From the NCBI GenBank assembly GCA_958295935.1, contig OY282385.1, forward strand, positions 248,001 to 312,000: a DNA stretch of 64,000 bases, given 5' to 3'. Source of the stretch: an uncultured Dehalococcoidia bacterium (GTDB lineage: Bacteria > Chloroflexota > Dehalococcoidia > Lucifugimonadales > Lucifugimonadaceae). This document shows positions 8,849 to 17,445 of the stretch, in pieces (position 1 is the first letter of the stretch; every line of letters begins with the position of its first letter). Under the pieces are notes generated by a model. That model ran no database searches. It was given only the letters and a program-made list of their open reading frames with translations, and was not told the DNA's origin. The translations under genes and the position numbers were made by a program.

Positions 8849-10267
8849 GTGAACGGATCCCTGCTTCGCGATCTCTTTGGCAACCCGGCCGACGGTACGT
8901 TTCTGGCCTGGCTGGCCGACAAGGGCCTGTGGGCGACTCTCATAGCCGTCGGAGCCGTGGCTGTATGGATCCTCGCGCGCAGCCTCATCCGACGCCGGAT
9001 AACTCGCGCCGTTGCCACACTGGAAAAAATGGAGGCCGCAGCCGAAGTCCGACCCGCCGTTCGCTTCTTCGACCGCTTGCTGACCGACGTCATACCCGGA
9101 GCCGCGATACTGTCCGCCGCCGTCTTGGGCATTCTGCACGTCCTCGGCGCCAACATAGACCCCGCACTCGGCTATCTGGAGAATGTCGGAAGAGCAGCAG
9201 GGCAGTGGTTCGCTACTGACGGCCTCCGCATCGCGCTAATCATCTTTCTCGGATGGGTAGCGACTCGCATCTCGAGGCAGTGGCTGCCCCGCCTCGTGCG
9301 GTCTGCAACCTTTGGACAGACCACCGCGGATGACCACGAGGAGATGATGAAGCGGGCAAACACGCTCTCCGCGGTGTTCGTAGGTACCGCCAACGTACTG
9401 ATAATCCTCGCTACCACGTTCATCGTCCTCACTGAACTATCGGTGCCCATCGGGCCCGTCCTCGGCGGCTTTGGCATCGCCGGCATAGCCGTCGGTTTCG
9501 GCGCACAGCACCTCGTAAGAGACCTGATAAACGGCATATTCATCCTCTGGGAAAACCAGTACCGGAAGGGAGACGTCGTTAACATCGCAGGCATCGCAGG
9601 GCTGGTAGAGAATATGAACATGCGCCGAACCGTCCTGCGAGACCTCGATGGCAAAGTACACGTCATCCCGCACGGGGACGTATCCACCACCACCAACTTC
9701 ACGAAGTACTGGTCACGAGTGAATCTGAACGTGGGGGTGGCGTACAAGGAAAGCCTGGATGAAGTGATAAAGGTGCTGAACCGCATTGGGGACGAGATAG
9801 CTCAGGACCCGTACTTTGGCCTGCTCATCATCACGCCGCCCCAGGTCCTGAGAGTCAACTCTATGGACGATTCCGCTATCACGATCAAGATGCTCGGAGA
9901 CTGCAAACCCCTCAAACAATGGGAGATCATGGGCGAATTGCGGAAACGTATCAAGCAGGAATTCGACGACGCAGGTATCGAGATCCCCTTCCCTCATCAG
10001 ACTTTGTACTGGGGCGTAGATCAGGTGAGGCTGCCCTGGGACACCACCGCCGACACAGAAGCCAGGGCCGCGCCCTCCGCTGACGATTTCATTCCGCCTG
10101 AGCGCATGTCGCCGGAGGAGAGAGAAGCGGCCCTCGCGGAGATTGCGCTGGCAGGAACAGGGTATGACCCGGTAAGTCCCGCTGTGGCTGCGGCAGGAGT
10201 GGCTGCCGGCGGTCGTCAACGACGCGTACGAGCAGAAGGGGCAGGGATGTCGGAAGAAGGAGACTAG
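8849..10267 (+). CDS. Mechanosensitive ion channel, MscS family
   Basis: A 472-residue membrane protein with a GTG start. Hydrophobic segments lie near residues 28-47, 75-97, 118-133 and 175-195. They are followed by the Gly/Ala-rich pore helix (LGGFGIAGIAVGFGAQHLV) and the MscS beta domain (YRKGDVVNIAGIAGLVENMN, then VHVIPHGDV). The C-terminal domain contains the family's EIPFPHQTLY end, and a disordered tail of about 80 residues follows. These channels open on membrane tension to release solutes during osmotic downshift. At 472 residues it is longer than E. coli MscS because of the extra N-terminal helices and the tail. Confidence 0.92.
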   Translation: MNGSLLRDLFGNPADGTFLAWLADKGLWATLIAVGAVAVWILARSLIRRRITRAVATLEKMEAAAEVRPAVRFFDRLLTDVIPGAAILSAAVLGILHVLGANIDPALGYLENVGRAAGQWFATDGLRIALIIFLGWVATRISRQWLPRLVRSATFGQTTADDHEEMMKRANTLSAVFVGTANVLIILATTFIVLTELSVPIGPVLGGFGIAGIAVGFGAQHLVRDLINGIFILWENQYRKGDVVNIAGIAGLVENMNMRRTVLRDLDGKVHVIPHGDVSTTTNFTKYWSRVNLNVGVAYKESLDEVIKVLNRIGDEIAQDPYFGLLIITPPQVLRVNSMDDSAITIKMLGDCKPLKQWEIMGELRKRIKQEFDDAGIEIPFPHQTLYWGVDQVRLPWDTTADTEARAAPSADDFIPPERMSPEEREAALAEIALAGTGYDPVSPAVAAAGVAAGGRQRRVRAEGAGMSEEGD

Positions 10268-10459
10268 GCGGGCAGACGCGGAGCAGAGAGCGCTTTTTGA
10301 CATGCCTATCCTCCATTTCTAAACTTGTACAGACTCCGAAGCCCCGTTGGGTGCGGGTGAGCGTCAACAATCTGACAGACTCCTGACGCAAGCGGCCTCA
10401 GCCGGCTTGCCAACCATTAGTCTCCCAAGGCGCGGCCTCATGTCGCGTAGACAAAGCAA

Positions 10460-13294
10460 ATGCGCTCGAACGTAAAAACTGCATCAGAGTTGCGGGAAAC
10501 CTTCCTGCGCTTCTTCGAAGAACGGGGCCATCTTCGGCTGCCGTCAGCCTCGTTGATACCCGCAGCCGACCCCACGCTGCTTCTGACCAACGCCGGCATG
10601 GCCCCCTTCAAGGCCTATTTCGCCGGAGAACTCACGCCACCAAGCCCGCGCATCGCCACCGTGCAAAAGAGTTTCCGTACCACAGACATAGAAGAGGTCG
10701 GAGACTCTACCCACATGACCTTGTTCGAGATGCTCGGAAACTTCAGCTTTGGAGACTACTTCAAGGAAGAGGCGTGCGAATGGGGTCTGGAATTGATGAC
10801 CCACGCCTTGGGATTCGAACCCGATCGCCTGTACGTCACCATATTCGAAAGCGATGACGAGGCCGAGAAGGTTTGGCTGAATCTGGGCGTGCCCCCCGAC
10901 CGCATATACCGCTTTGGCCCAGCCGAAAACTGGTGGGGCCCCGCCGGTTCAGAGGGCCCATGCGGTCCGTGCAGTGAGATACACCTATACCGCGGCGACG
11001 TGGAGGCTATTCCAGCATCCGACGACCCTGCCCGCAAGACAAGCTGGGGGCCAAACCTGCACCAGGACTTCATCGAACTCTACAACCTGGTGTTCACACA
11101 GTACTACCGCGATCCGGAGGGCAACGACTCGCCGCTGCCAAAGAACAACATAGATACCGGGATGGGCCTGGAGCGAACCATCACGGCCATCCAGAACGTC
11201 GCCTCACCGTATGAGTCCGACCTATTCCTCCCAATAGTCAAGCGAGTAGAGGAGATGGCCGGAAGCGCTATGTCCGAAGGGGGAGAAGTACAGAGGGCGA
11301 TACGAGTCGTAACCGAACACGCCAGGTCGGCGGCATTCCTGATCGGAGACGGAGTCGTGCCCGGCAACACCGGCCGCGGATACGTTCTCAGGAGAGTGAT
11401 CCGCCGCGGCATGCTCTTTGGGAGGACGCTGGGGCTGGAAGCTCCCGTGCTTGCGCCAGTGGCGGACGTGGTTGCCGATACGCTGGGCGACGTATACCCG
11501 GAGTTGAAAAGCAACTTTCCCTTCATCGAGCGGACGTTGGAACTGGAAGAGAACAACTTCGCCAGAACTCTGGAATTCGGTGCCGCCGTGCTCGGCGGGA
11601 TGATCAGACGCCGAACACACGATGAAACCGCAGGCAAAAGCGATCCACCCGCACAGACGGGGCCGAGGGCAAAACGCCAAGGCAAGCATGAGGCCGGCTT
11701 GGTCGGGATCAGGGCGGCCTCCGAGGCCGCCGAAACCCAACCACAATCGGGATGGCCAACCGAAATATCGGGTCGAGAAGCCTTCCTGCTATACGATACC
11801 TACGGATTTCCCGTTGAGGTCACCAGGGAACTACTGGCGGAACGCAACATGACGCTGGACGTGGACGGTTTCGAGGATGAGATGGAAAAGCAGCGAAACC
11901 GAGCGCGGGCAGCCTCCGCCGGATTTGGCGGAGACGCCGAACAGCGGCGTGTATACGAGCGCGTCGGCGTCGACTTCACCCAGTTCTTGGGATACGAGAC
12001 CACAACTGCCGAATCGGTCGTGCTGGCAATCATTAGAGACGGCGACCTGGCCAACTCGGCTTCAAAAGGCGATGCCATTGAAGTCGTACTGCGGGAAACC
12101 CCCTTCTATGCGGAAAAGGGAGGCCAGATTGGGGACACGGGACGACTCACTACCGACACCGCAACCCTCGACGTGACCGACACCCAGTCGCCATATGCCC
12201 GACTTGCCGTCCATGCAGCCCGCTTGACTCAAGGCAAAATCAGCGTGGGCGATACCGTTACGGCGGAAGTTGACTCAGACCGACGAGAGCAAATTCGCCG
12301 GAATCACACCGCCACACACCTGCTGCACGCCGCGCTGAGAGAAATCATCGGCCCACACGTCCGGCAATCCGGCTCACTTGTAGCCCCGGACCGCCTGCGT
12401 TTCGACTTCACACACATGAGCCCCCTCGATGGGAAAGAGATAAGGGCCGTGCAGGAGCGCGTCAACCAGAAAATTCGCGATAACGCCGACGTCCACGTTC
12501 ATACCACTACCTACAGCAAGGCCATAGAGGACGGGGCATTGGCCTTCTTTGGAGACACCTACGACAACGAAGTCCGCACCGTCGGCATCGACCACCCCTG
12601 GAGCTACGAACTGTGCGGCGGTACCCACATGGCCCGCACCGGCGGCATCGGAGCCTTTGTGATCACGTCGGAGACCGGCATTGGCGCAGGAGTGCGCAGA
12701 CTCGAAGCCCTAACCGGCATTGGCGCAGAAAACGCCATCCAAGAACGTTTTGGCGTTCTGGAAAGACTGTCAGAAACATTGAGCGCACCGGTCATTCAAC
12801 TGGAAACGCGCACCAGAGCCTTGCTGGACGAAATCGAAACCTACCGACGCCGAGTTGCCACTCTGGAAGATCAGGTAGTAAGCGCAAGCCTGGGGAATGC
12901 AGCAGGGGAGAAGTCCGGAACCCAGTTCGAGGTCGCCCTCGACACCACCAACTTCCAGGTCGAAGTACGGCGAATACCCGCAGCCAACTCAGACGCCTTG
13001 CGCAGGGCTGCCGACCGGATGCGAGAGCAGATGAGAACCGGCGCAGCAGTACTCGGGGCGACGTTCAACGGTCGAGCCTTGGTCATGGTCATGGTTACGG
13101 CTGACCTCGTGGGGAAGGGCCTTAACGCAGGGAACATCGTTCAGAAACTCGGCAAAGCCTTGGGAGGCGGAGGAGGCGGAGGACCACACCTGGCGCAGGC
13201 CGGCGGCAGGGATCCCGCGAAACTGGATGCAGCGCTCGCTTCTGCGCGCGAAGTGATCGAAGAGGCGGCTCGAATGGCCGGCCGCGCATCATAG
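10460..13294 (+). CDS. alaS: Alanyl-tRNA synthetase with an unusual internal insertion
   Basis: A 944-residue enzyme that charges tRNA-Ala and edits mischarged Ser/Gly. The catalytic core is clear (LRETFLRFFEERGHLRLPS; NNIDTGMGLERT). The editing domain has HTATHLLHAALRE and the CGGTHMARTG zinc site, and the C-terminal domain ends with the usual GGGGGGGPHLAQAGG. Between TLEFGAAVLGG and ISGREAFLLYDTYGFP the family normally has a short linker; here there are about 45 extra polar residues (roughly 380-428) whose DNA is strongly palindromic. It begins the run towards ruvX and aroE. Confidence 0.97.
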   Translation: MRSNVKTASELRETFLRFFEERGHLRLPSASLIPAADPTLLLTNAGMAPFKAYFAGELTPPSPRIATVQKSFRTTDIEEVGDSTHMTLFEMLGNFSFGDYFKEEACEWGLELMTHALGFEPDRLYVTIFESDDEAEKVWLNLGVPPDRIYRFGPAENWWGPAGSEGPCGPCSEIHLYRGDVEAIPASDDPARKTSWGPNLHQDFIELYNLVFTQYYRDPEGNDSPLPKNNIDTGMGLERTITAIQNVASPYESDLFLPIVKRVEEMAGSAMSEGGEVQRAIRVVTEHARSAAFLIGDGVVPGNTGRGYVLRRVIRRGMLFGRTLGLEAPVLAPVADVVADTLGDVYPELKSNFPFIERTLELEENNFARTLEFGAAVLGGMIRRRTHDETAGKSDPPAQTGPRAKRQGKHEAGLVGIRAASEAAETQPQSGWPTEISGREAFLLYDTYGFPVEVTRELLAERNMTLDVDGFEDEMEKQRNRARAASAGFGGDAEQRRVYERVGVDFTQFLGYETTTAESVVLAIIRDGDLANSASKGDAIEVVLRETPFYAEKGGQIGDTGRLTTDTATLDVTDTQSPYARLAVHAARLTQGKISVGDTVTAEVDSDRREQIRRNHTATHLLHAALREIIGPHVRQSGSLVAPDRLRFDFTHMSPLDGKEIRAVQERVNQKIRDNADVHVHTTTYSKAIEDGALAFFGDTYDNEVRTVGIDHPWSYELCGGTHMARTGGIGAFVITSETGIGAGVRRLEALTGIGAENAIQERFGVLERLSETLSAPVIQLETRTRALLDEIETYRRRVATLEDQVVSASLGNAAGEKSGTQFEVALDTTNFQVEVRRIPAANSDALRRAADRMREQMRTGAAVLGATFNGRALVMVMVTADLVGKGLNAGNIVQKLGKALGGGGGGGPHLAQAGGRDPAKLDAALASAREVIEEAARMAGRAS
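11700..11743. repeat. Palindromic element inside the alaS insertion
   Basis: GGCGGCCTC (11713-11721) and GAGGCCGCC (11723-11731) are perfect inverted arms around one base. The symmetry continues imperfectly outward (TGGTCGGG on the left against CCCAACCA on the right, 11700-11743). It lies within the stretch of alaS that has no counterpart in typical AlaRS proteins and is translated in frame. Confidence 0.6.
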
Positions 13295-13728
13295 ACAGTT
13301 CCAAAGGCCGCGCTCTGGGAGTCGATCTGGGCGATGCGCGCATCGGCCTCGCCATTTCAGACCCGTCTCGCACCGTCGTCACGCCTATTAGCGCAATAAA
13401 GCGAACTGGCAGCCCTGCCGACGTTGCCGCTGTCATTTCCCTGGCCAGGGAATGGGGCGCAGGGGCGATTGTCGTCGGGTTGCCGCTTGAAATGGACGGC
13501 CGGCACGGTAAACAAGCGCGTAAAGCGCTCCGATGTTGTGCAGAACTGAGGCAGTACAAGGAATTCCTCGTGATCGCGCAAGACGAACGACTGACTACAG
13601 TTGAGGCCGAATCGAGGCTGCGTGCCGCGGGCGTGCAACCTAGCCGAGACCGTGCTCGCCTGGATTCGGCTGCCGCCGCCATAATCCTCGAAGGATGGCT
13701 TGCCGAGCGGCGGGGCAGGGCAGGATAG
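13291..13728 (+). CDS. ruvX: Putative pre-16S rRNA nuclease / Holliday junction resolvase-like protein RuvX (YqgF)
   Basis: About 145 residues with the YqgF motifs RALGVDLGDARIGLAISDP, AGAIVVGLPLEMDG, and the catalytic region DERLTTVEAESRL followed by LDSAAAAIILEGWL. The family is an RNase H fold that matures the 5' end of 16S rRNA. No ATG, GTG or TTG exists in this frame before the conserved start of the fold; the frame is open back to 13126. The likely start is ATA at 13291, overlapping the alaS stop (ATAG), or nearby ATC or CTG. Neighbours alaS-ruvX are a common pair. Confidence 0.8.
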   Translation: MDSSKGRALGVDLGDARIGLAISDPSRTVVTPISAIKRTGSPADVAAVISLAREWGAGAIVVGLPLEMDGRHGKQARKALRCCAELRQYKEFLVIAQDERLTTVEAESRLRAAGVQPSRDRARLDSAAAAIILEGWLAERRGRAG

Positions 13729-13835
13729 CCAAAGTCGGCCCCCTCTCTCGCAATAACTGGTATCTTTTGAAACCACGCACGCGCTACTACCGGATTTGCC
13801 GCAGCCAACCTGTTTGCAAGCAAGAAGGGGCGAGA

Positions 13836-14687
13836 ATGACAAAGAGCATGGGAATCATCGGATACCCGCTGGGGCACACGCTGTCGCCCGTGTTTCAGCA
13901 GGCGGCGCTCGACCACCTGGGTATCGACGCCACTTTCACCGCATGGCCCACCCCGCCTGAGGACCTCGAAGACACAATCGCTTCATGGCGCGATGAACGA
14001 TTCCTTGCAGGATGCGTCACACTGCCGCACAAGCAGGCAGTGATGTCACTGGTCGATGACGTCGACGAGACCGCCCGGCTAATAGGCGCGGTGAACTGGG
14101 TGGTCAATCGCAACGGCAAGCTCACCGGCTACAACACAGACTCGCCCGGATTCTTGCGCGCCCTGCGGCATAAGGCGGGATTCGACCCTGCCGGAAAGAC
14201 CGCCGTACTGTTCGGAGCCGGTGGAGCGGCTCGAGCCATAGTCCACGGGCTGCGTACCGGCGGCGTTTCAAAGATCACTATCGCAAACCGAACCATATCC
14301 CGCGCGCGCCAACTGGCCTCAGATCTGTCAGACGGCAAATTCAGGCCCGGCGCAACAGGCTTGGACCGGGATGAACTTTCCAACGTGGTCCCATACGCTG
14401 ACCTTCTGGTAAACGCTACCTCTATGGGCATGGCCGGGGGAGAAGCAGATTCCCAATCCCCGGTAACTGCCGAACTGGTCTCGGCCGACTCACTCGCATA
14501 CGATGCCGTTTACGCACCGCCCATGACACCCTTCCTGAAAGAGGTGGAACGAGCCGGCGGATCGACTGCCGGCGGCCAGTCCATGCTGATATACCAGGGC
14601 GTGGAGGGATTTGAGTTGGCCACGGGGAGCGATGCACCGGTGGACGTGATGTTCCAGGCTGTCGCAGATGCCACACGCGGCTCTTAG
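13836..14687 (+). CDS. aroE: Shikimate dehydrogenase
   Basis: A 283-residue enzyme that reduces 3-dehydroshikimate to shikimate with NADPH. The ATG at 13836 follows an AAGGGG ribosome-binding site; an open frame further upstream is not conserved in character. Motifs: GIIGYPLGHTLSPVFQQAAL at the N-terminus (substrate-binding S-x-S/P), VTLPHKQAV with the catalytic Lys, NTDSPGF with Asp, and the nucleotide loop VLFGAGGAARAI. The C-terminal GGQSMLIYQGVEGFEL is typical. It starts the aro cluster 107 bp after ruvX. Confidence 0.96.
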   Translation: MTKSMGIIGYPLGHTLSPVFQQAALDHLGIDATFTAWPTPPEDLEDTIASWRDERFLAGCVTLPHKQAVMSLVDDVDETARLIGAVNWVVNRNGKLTGYNTDSPGFLRALRHKAGFDPAGKTAVLFGAGGAARAIVHGLRTGGVSKITIANRTISRARQLASDLSDGKFRPGATGLDRDELSNVVPYADLLVNATSMGMAGGEADSQSPVTAELVSADSLAYDAVYAPPMTPFLKEVERAGGSTAGGQSMLIYQGVEGFELATGSDAPVDVMFQAVADATRGS

Positions 14688-14808
14688 CGCATGCGCCTGG
14701 CGCGCTTCAGAGGCCGGGAACTCGCATTCCCCGCGCTTCTAGTACGCTTTAGCATTCCCGTTTTCACGACAGCACAGTGACGGCCCCGGCCCTACAGAGC
14801 GATTGCCC

Positions 14809-16002
14809 ATGCTGAGATACCTGACAGCCGGTGAATCCCACGGTCCCGGTCTAATCGTGATCGTCGAAGGTGTACCGGCAGGGCTGCCCGTAAGCGAAGA
14901 GTACGTCGCCCGCCAACTCGCCAGACGACAGCGCGGCTACGGCAGCGGCGGCCGCATGAAGATAGAGAAAGACCGCGCGGCCATTAGAGGCGGCGTGCGG
15001 CATGGCATGACGCTCGGATCCCCGGTTTCTATGTGGATCGAGAACCTCGACTTTGCAAACTGGACCGAGGCCATGTCCATAGCCCCGGCGCCGGAAGGGG
15101 CCGACCGCAAAGTACACACCCACGTGGTTCCCGGACACGCCGACTTTCCAGGCGCCCTCAAGTACGCCCATCACGACCTGCGAAACGTCCTTGAAAGGGC
15201 CAGCGCCAGGGAAACCACCGCCCGCGTGGCCGCGGCGGCGATAGCCCGCAGGCTATGCGAGGAAATCGGAATAGAGGTGCACGCACACGTAGCCTCCATT
15301 GGCGACGCGGTTGCGGAACGTCAGGGTCGCTCGCTGCCGGATTGGGACGCAGTAGATGAATCGGAAGTGCGCGCCGCGACCGACGAGGCCGATCATGCCT
15401 TCAAGCAGCGTATCGATCAGGCCAAGGCCAACCGAACCACCGTTGGAGGCGTGATGGAAGTGGTCGCAACCGGAGTGCCCGTCGGCTTGGGCAGTCACGT
15501 GCAGTGGGACCGCAAGCTCGATGGCCGACTGGCGCAGGCCATGATGAGCATCAACGCCGTCAAGGGAGTCGAAATAGGCTCCGGATTCGCCAACACCCGG
15601 CTTCCTGGCAGGGAAGTGCATGACGTGATCGTGCCGGACCCGGACGACCCGCGCCGCTTTCGGCATCTCTCCAACCACGCAGGCGGCATCGAGGGAGGAA
15701 TGACAAACGGAGAGCCGGTCATAGTGCGGGTCGCAGTGAAGCCCATAGCGACCATGACCAAACCACTCCCATCGGTCGATATAAACACCGGCGAAGTCGT
15801 GGAAGCCGCGTACCACCGGAGCGACGTCTGCCAGGTACCCAGGGCCTGCCCCATTGGAGAGGCTATGATGGCCCTTACCCTTGCAGATGCATTGCTGGAA
15901 AAATTCGGCGGAGACAGTATGGCCGAGATCGGCCGCAACTACCGGGCGTACATAGCCTCGCTCGCCAGATTCGGAAACCCGAACAACCCGGTCACACCAT
16001 AA
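14809..16002 (+). CDS. aroC: Chorismate synthase
   Basis: A 397-residue enzyme that makes chorismate from EPSP using reduced FMN. The ATG at 14809 gives the classic beginning MLRYLTAGESHGPGL; the TTG two codons earlier is less likely. Signature regions seen are RQRGYGSGGRMKIEKD, VVPGHADFPGALKY, LERASARETTARVA and GGIEGGMTNGEP. It lies 121 bp after aroE and only 36 bp before the inserted methyltransferase gene. Its product feeds both aromatic amino acids and, through MqnA encoded at 51193, menaquinone. Confidence 0.97.
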   Translation: MLRYLTAGESHGPGLIVIVEGVPAGLPVSEEYVARQLARRQRGYGSGGRMKIEKDRAAIRGGVRHGMTLGSPVSMWIENLDFANWTEAMSIAPAPEGADRKVHTHVVPGHADFPGALKYAHHDLRNVLERASARETTARVAAAAIARRLCEEIGIEVHAHVASIGDAVAERQGRSLPDWDAVDESEVRAATDEADHAFKQRIDQAKANRTTVGGVMEVVATGVPVGLGSHVQWDRKLDGRLAQAMMSINAVKGVEIGSGFANTRLPGREVHDVIVPDPDDPRRFRHLSNHAGGIEGGMTNGEPVIVRVAVKPIATMTKPLPSVDINTGEVVEAAYHRSDVCQVPRACPIGEAMMALTLADALLEKFGGDSMAEIGRNYRAYIASLARFGNPNNPVTP

Positions 16003-16038
16003 CCAAAAACGCCCAACACCCAACAAGAGAAGCGCGTC

Positions 16039-17445
16039 ATGACCACCGCGACCGCCAATTCGTCGAAACACGTAACGAAATTCCAGCAACTGCTGCGCGA
16101 GCTATTCCAGTTCGACTGCGCCGACCTCGATTTCGGCATCTACCGCATTATGAATTACAAGCGGGATGCGATTGAGAAGTTCATTACCGAGAAGCTGCCT
16201 GCCGACGTCTCCGAAGAGTTGGACCGCGGCATATTGCGCCAACAGGCCTGGGTCGCCGAAACGCTTGAGGAAACCCGCCAGAACGTCATAAACGGGCTCG
16301 GCTCAGGCGCTATCGATGCCGAGGGTGAATTGAACGATGGATACGTGGACACCCCGCTTGGCAGGGCATATCTGAATGCGAAGGCCGCTGCCAAATACAG
16401 CCGCAGCCGAGACGCCCTTGAAGCTTCCATATACAACCACCTGAGCGCATTTTTCAGCCGCTATTACCAGGACGGCGATTTTATCTCGACTAGGCGCTAC
16501 GGACGCAATCAAAAATACGCCATTCCATATAACGGCGAGGAGGTATATCTCCACTGGGCAAACAGCGATCAGTACTACGTAAAGACAGGCGAGCGCTTTC
16601 ACGACTACGACTGGAAAGCGCCCAACGGAGTGGTAACTCACTTCCTGATGCAGACCGCCAGAGTGGAACAGAACAACGTCAAGGGTGACAAGCGCTTCTT
16701 CCTCCCCCGCGTCGCAGAGACAAAATGGAACGAGAACGCACGCGCCGTCGTCATTCCCTTTGAGTACCGGCCCTTGAACGCGAAAGAGCAGTCCGCCTAT
16801 GGCAATCGGAACCAGCAGGACAAGATTATTGCCGAGGCGGTCCAGGAAATTCCGCAGCGGTTGGGGGCAAATGCGCCGGAAGCGGTAGCGGCCATGACCG
16901 GAGAACGACGCCTCGATAGCAACGGCCAATCCGTAAGCTATCTGGAACACCACCTACGGCAGTACACCAGGAAAAACACCTCCGACTTCTTCATCCACAA
17001 AGACCTGTCCGGCTTCCTCAACCGGGAGCTCGACTTCTATATCAAGAACGAGGCGCTGAATCTGGGCGACCTGATCATCGCAGGCGAGAACATGGCCGGT
17101 GGATGGTTTCAAATAGTGCAGCTGATCAAGATCATCGGCGCCCGCATCATCGAGTTTCTGGCCCAGATCGAAACCTTCCAGAAGATGCTATGGGAGAAAC
17201 GGAAGTTCATCGTTGAAACCCAATACTGCATCACCATCGGCAACATAAGCGCTGACTTCTACTCCGAAATTGCCGCCAACGACGCGCAGTGGGCCGAATG
17301 GCGAGAGCTGGGCATCGACTACCCCCCCCCCCCCCCCGAGATTCGTTCCTGCAAGAGCACCCAACCCTCCCCCTGGACACCAGACACTTCAGCCCCGATT
17401 TCACAGACCGCCTGCTCGCGTCCTTCGATGATCTCGACGGAATGA
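16039..17445 (+). CDS. Type III-like modification methyltransferase, N-terminal part (gene interrupted at a poly-C tract)
   Basis: The first 428 codons are the N-terminal part of a large type III-like Mod protein (FQQLLRELFQFDCADLDFGIYRIMNYKR is a start shared by long Mod homologues; split here as FQQLLRELFQF and DCADLDFGIYRIM). In-frame reading passes through a run of 16 C (17322-17337) and then gives about 36 unrelated residues before a TGA at 17443. Changing the tract to 14 or 17 C joins it to the next frame. On its own this part has no catalytic motif. It begins 36 bp after aroC behind an AAGAG ribosome-binding site. Confidence 0.85.
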   Translation: MTTATANSSKHVTKFQQLLRELFQFDCADLDFGIYRIMNYKRDAIEKFITEKLPADVSEELDRGILRQQAWVAETLEETRQNVINGLGSGAIDAEGELNDGYVDTPLGRAYLNAKAAAKYSRSRDALEASIYNHLSAFFSRYYQDGDFISTRRYGRNQKYAIPYNGEEVYLHWANSDQYYVKTGERFHDYDWKAPNGVVTHFLMQTARVEQNNVKGDKRFFLPRVAETKWNENARAVVIPFEYRPLNAKEQSAYGNRNQQDKIIAEAVQEIPQRLGANAPEAVAAMTGERRLDSNGQSVSYLEHHLRQYTRKNTSDFFIHKDLSGFLNRELDFYIKNEALNLGDLIIAGENMAGGWFQIVQLIKIIGARIIEFLAQIETFQKMLWEKRKFIVETQYCITIGNISADFYSEIAANDAQWAEWRELGIDYPPPPPEIRSCKSTQPSPWTPDTSAPISQTACSRPSMISTE

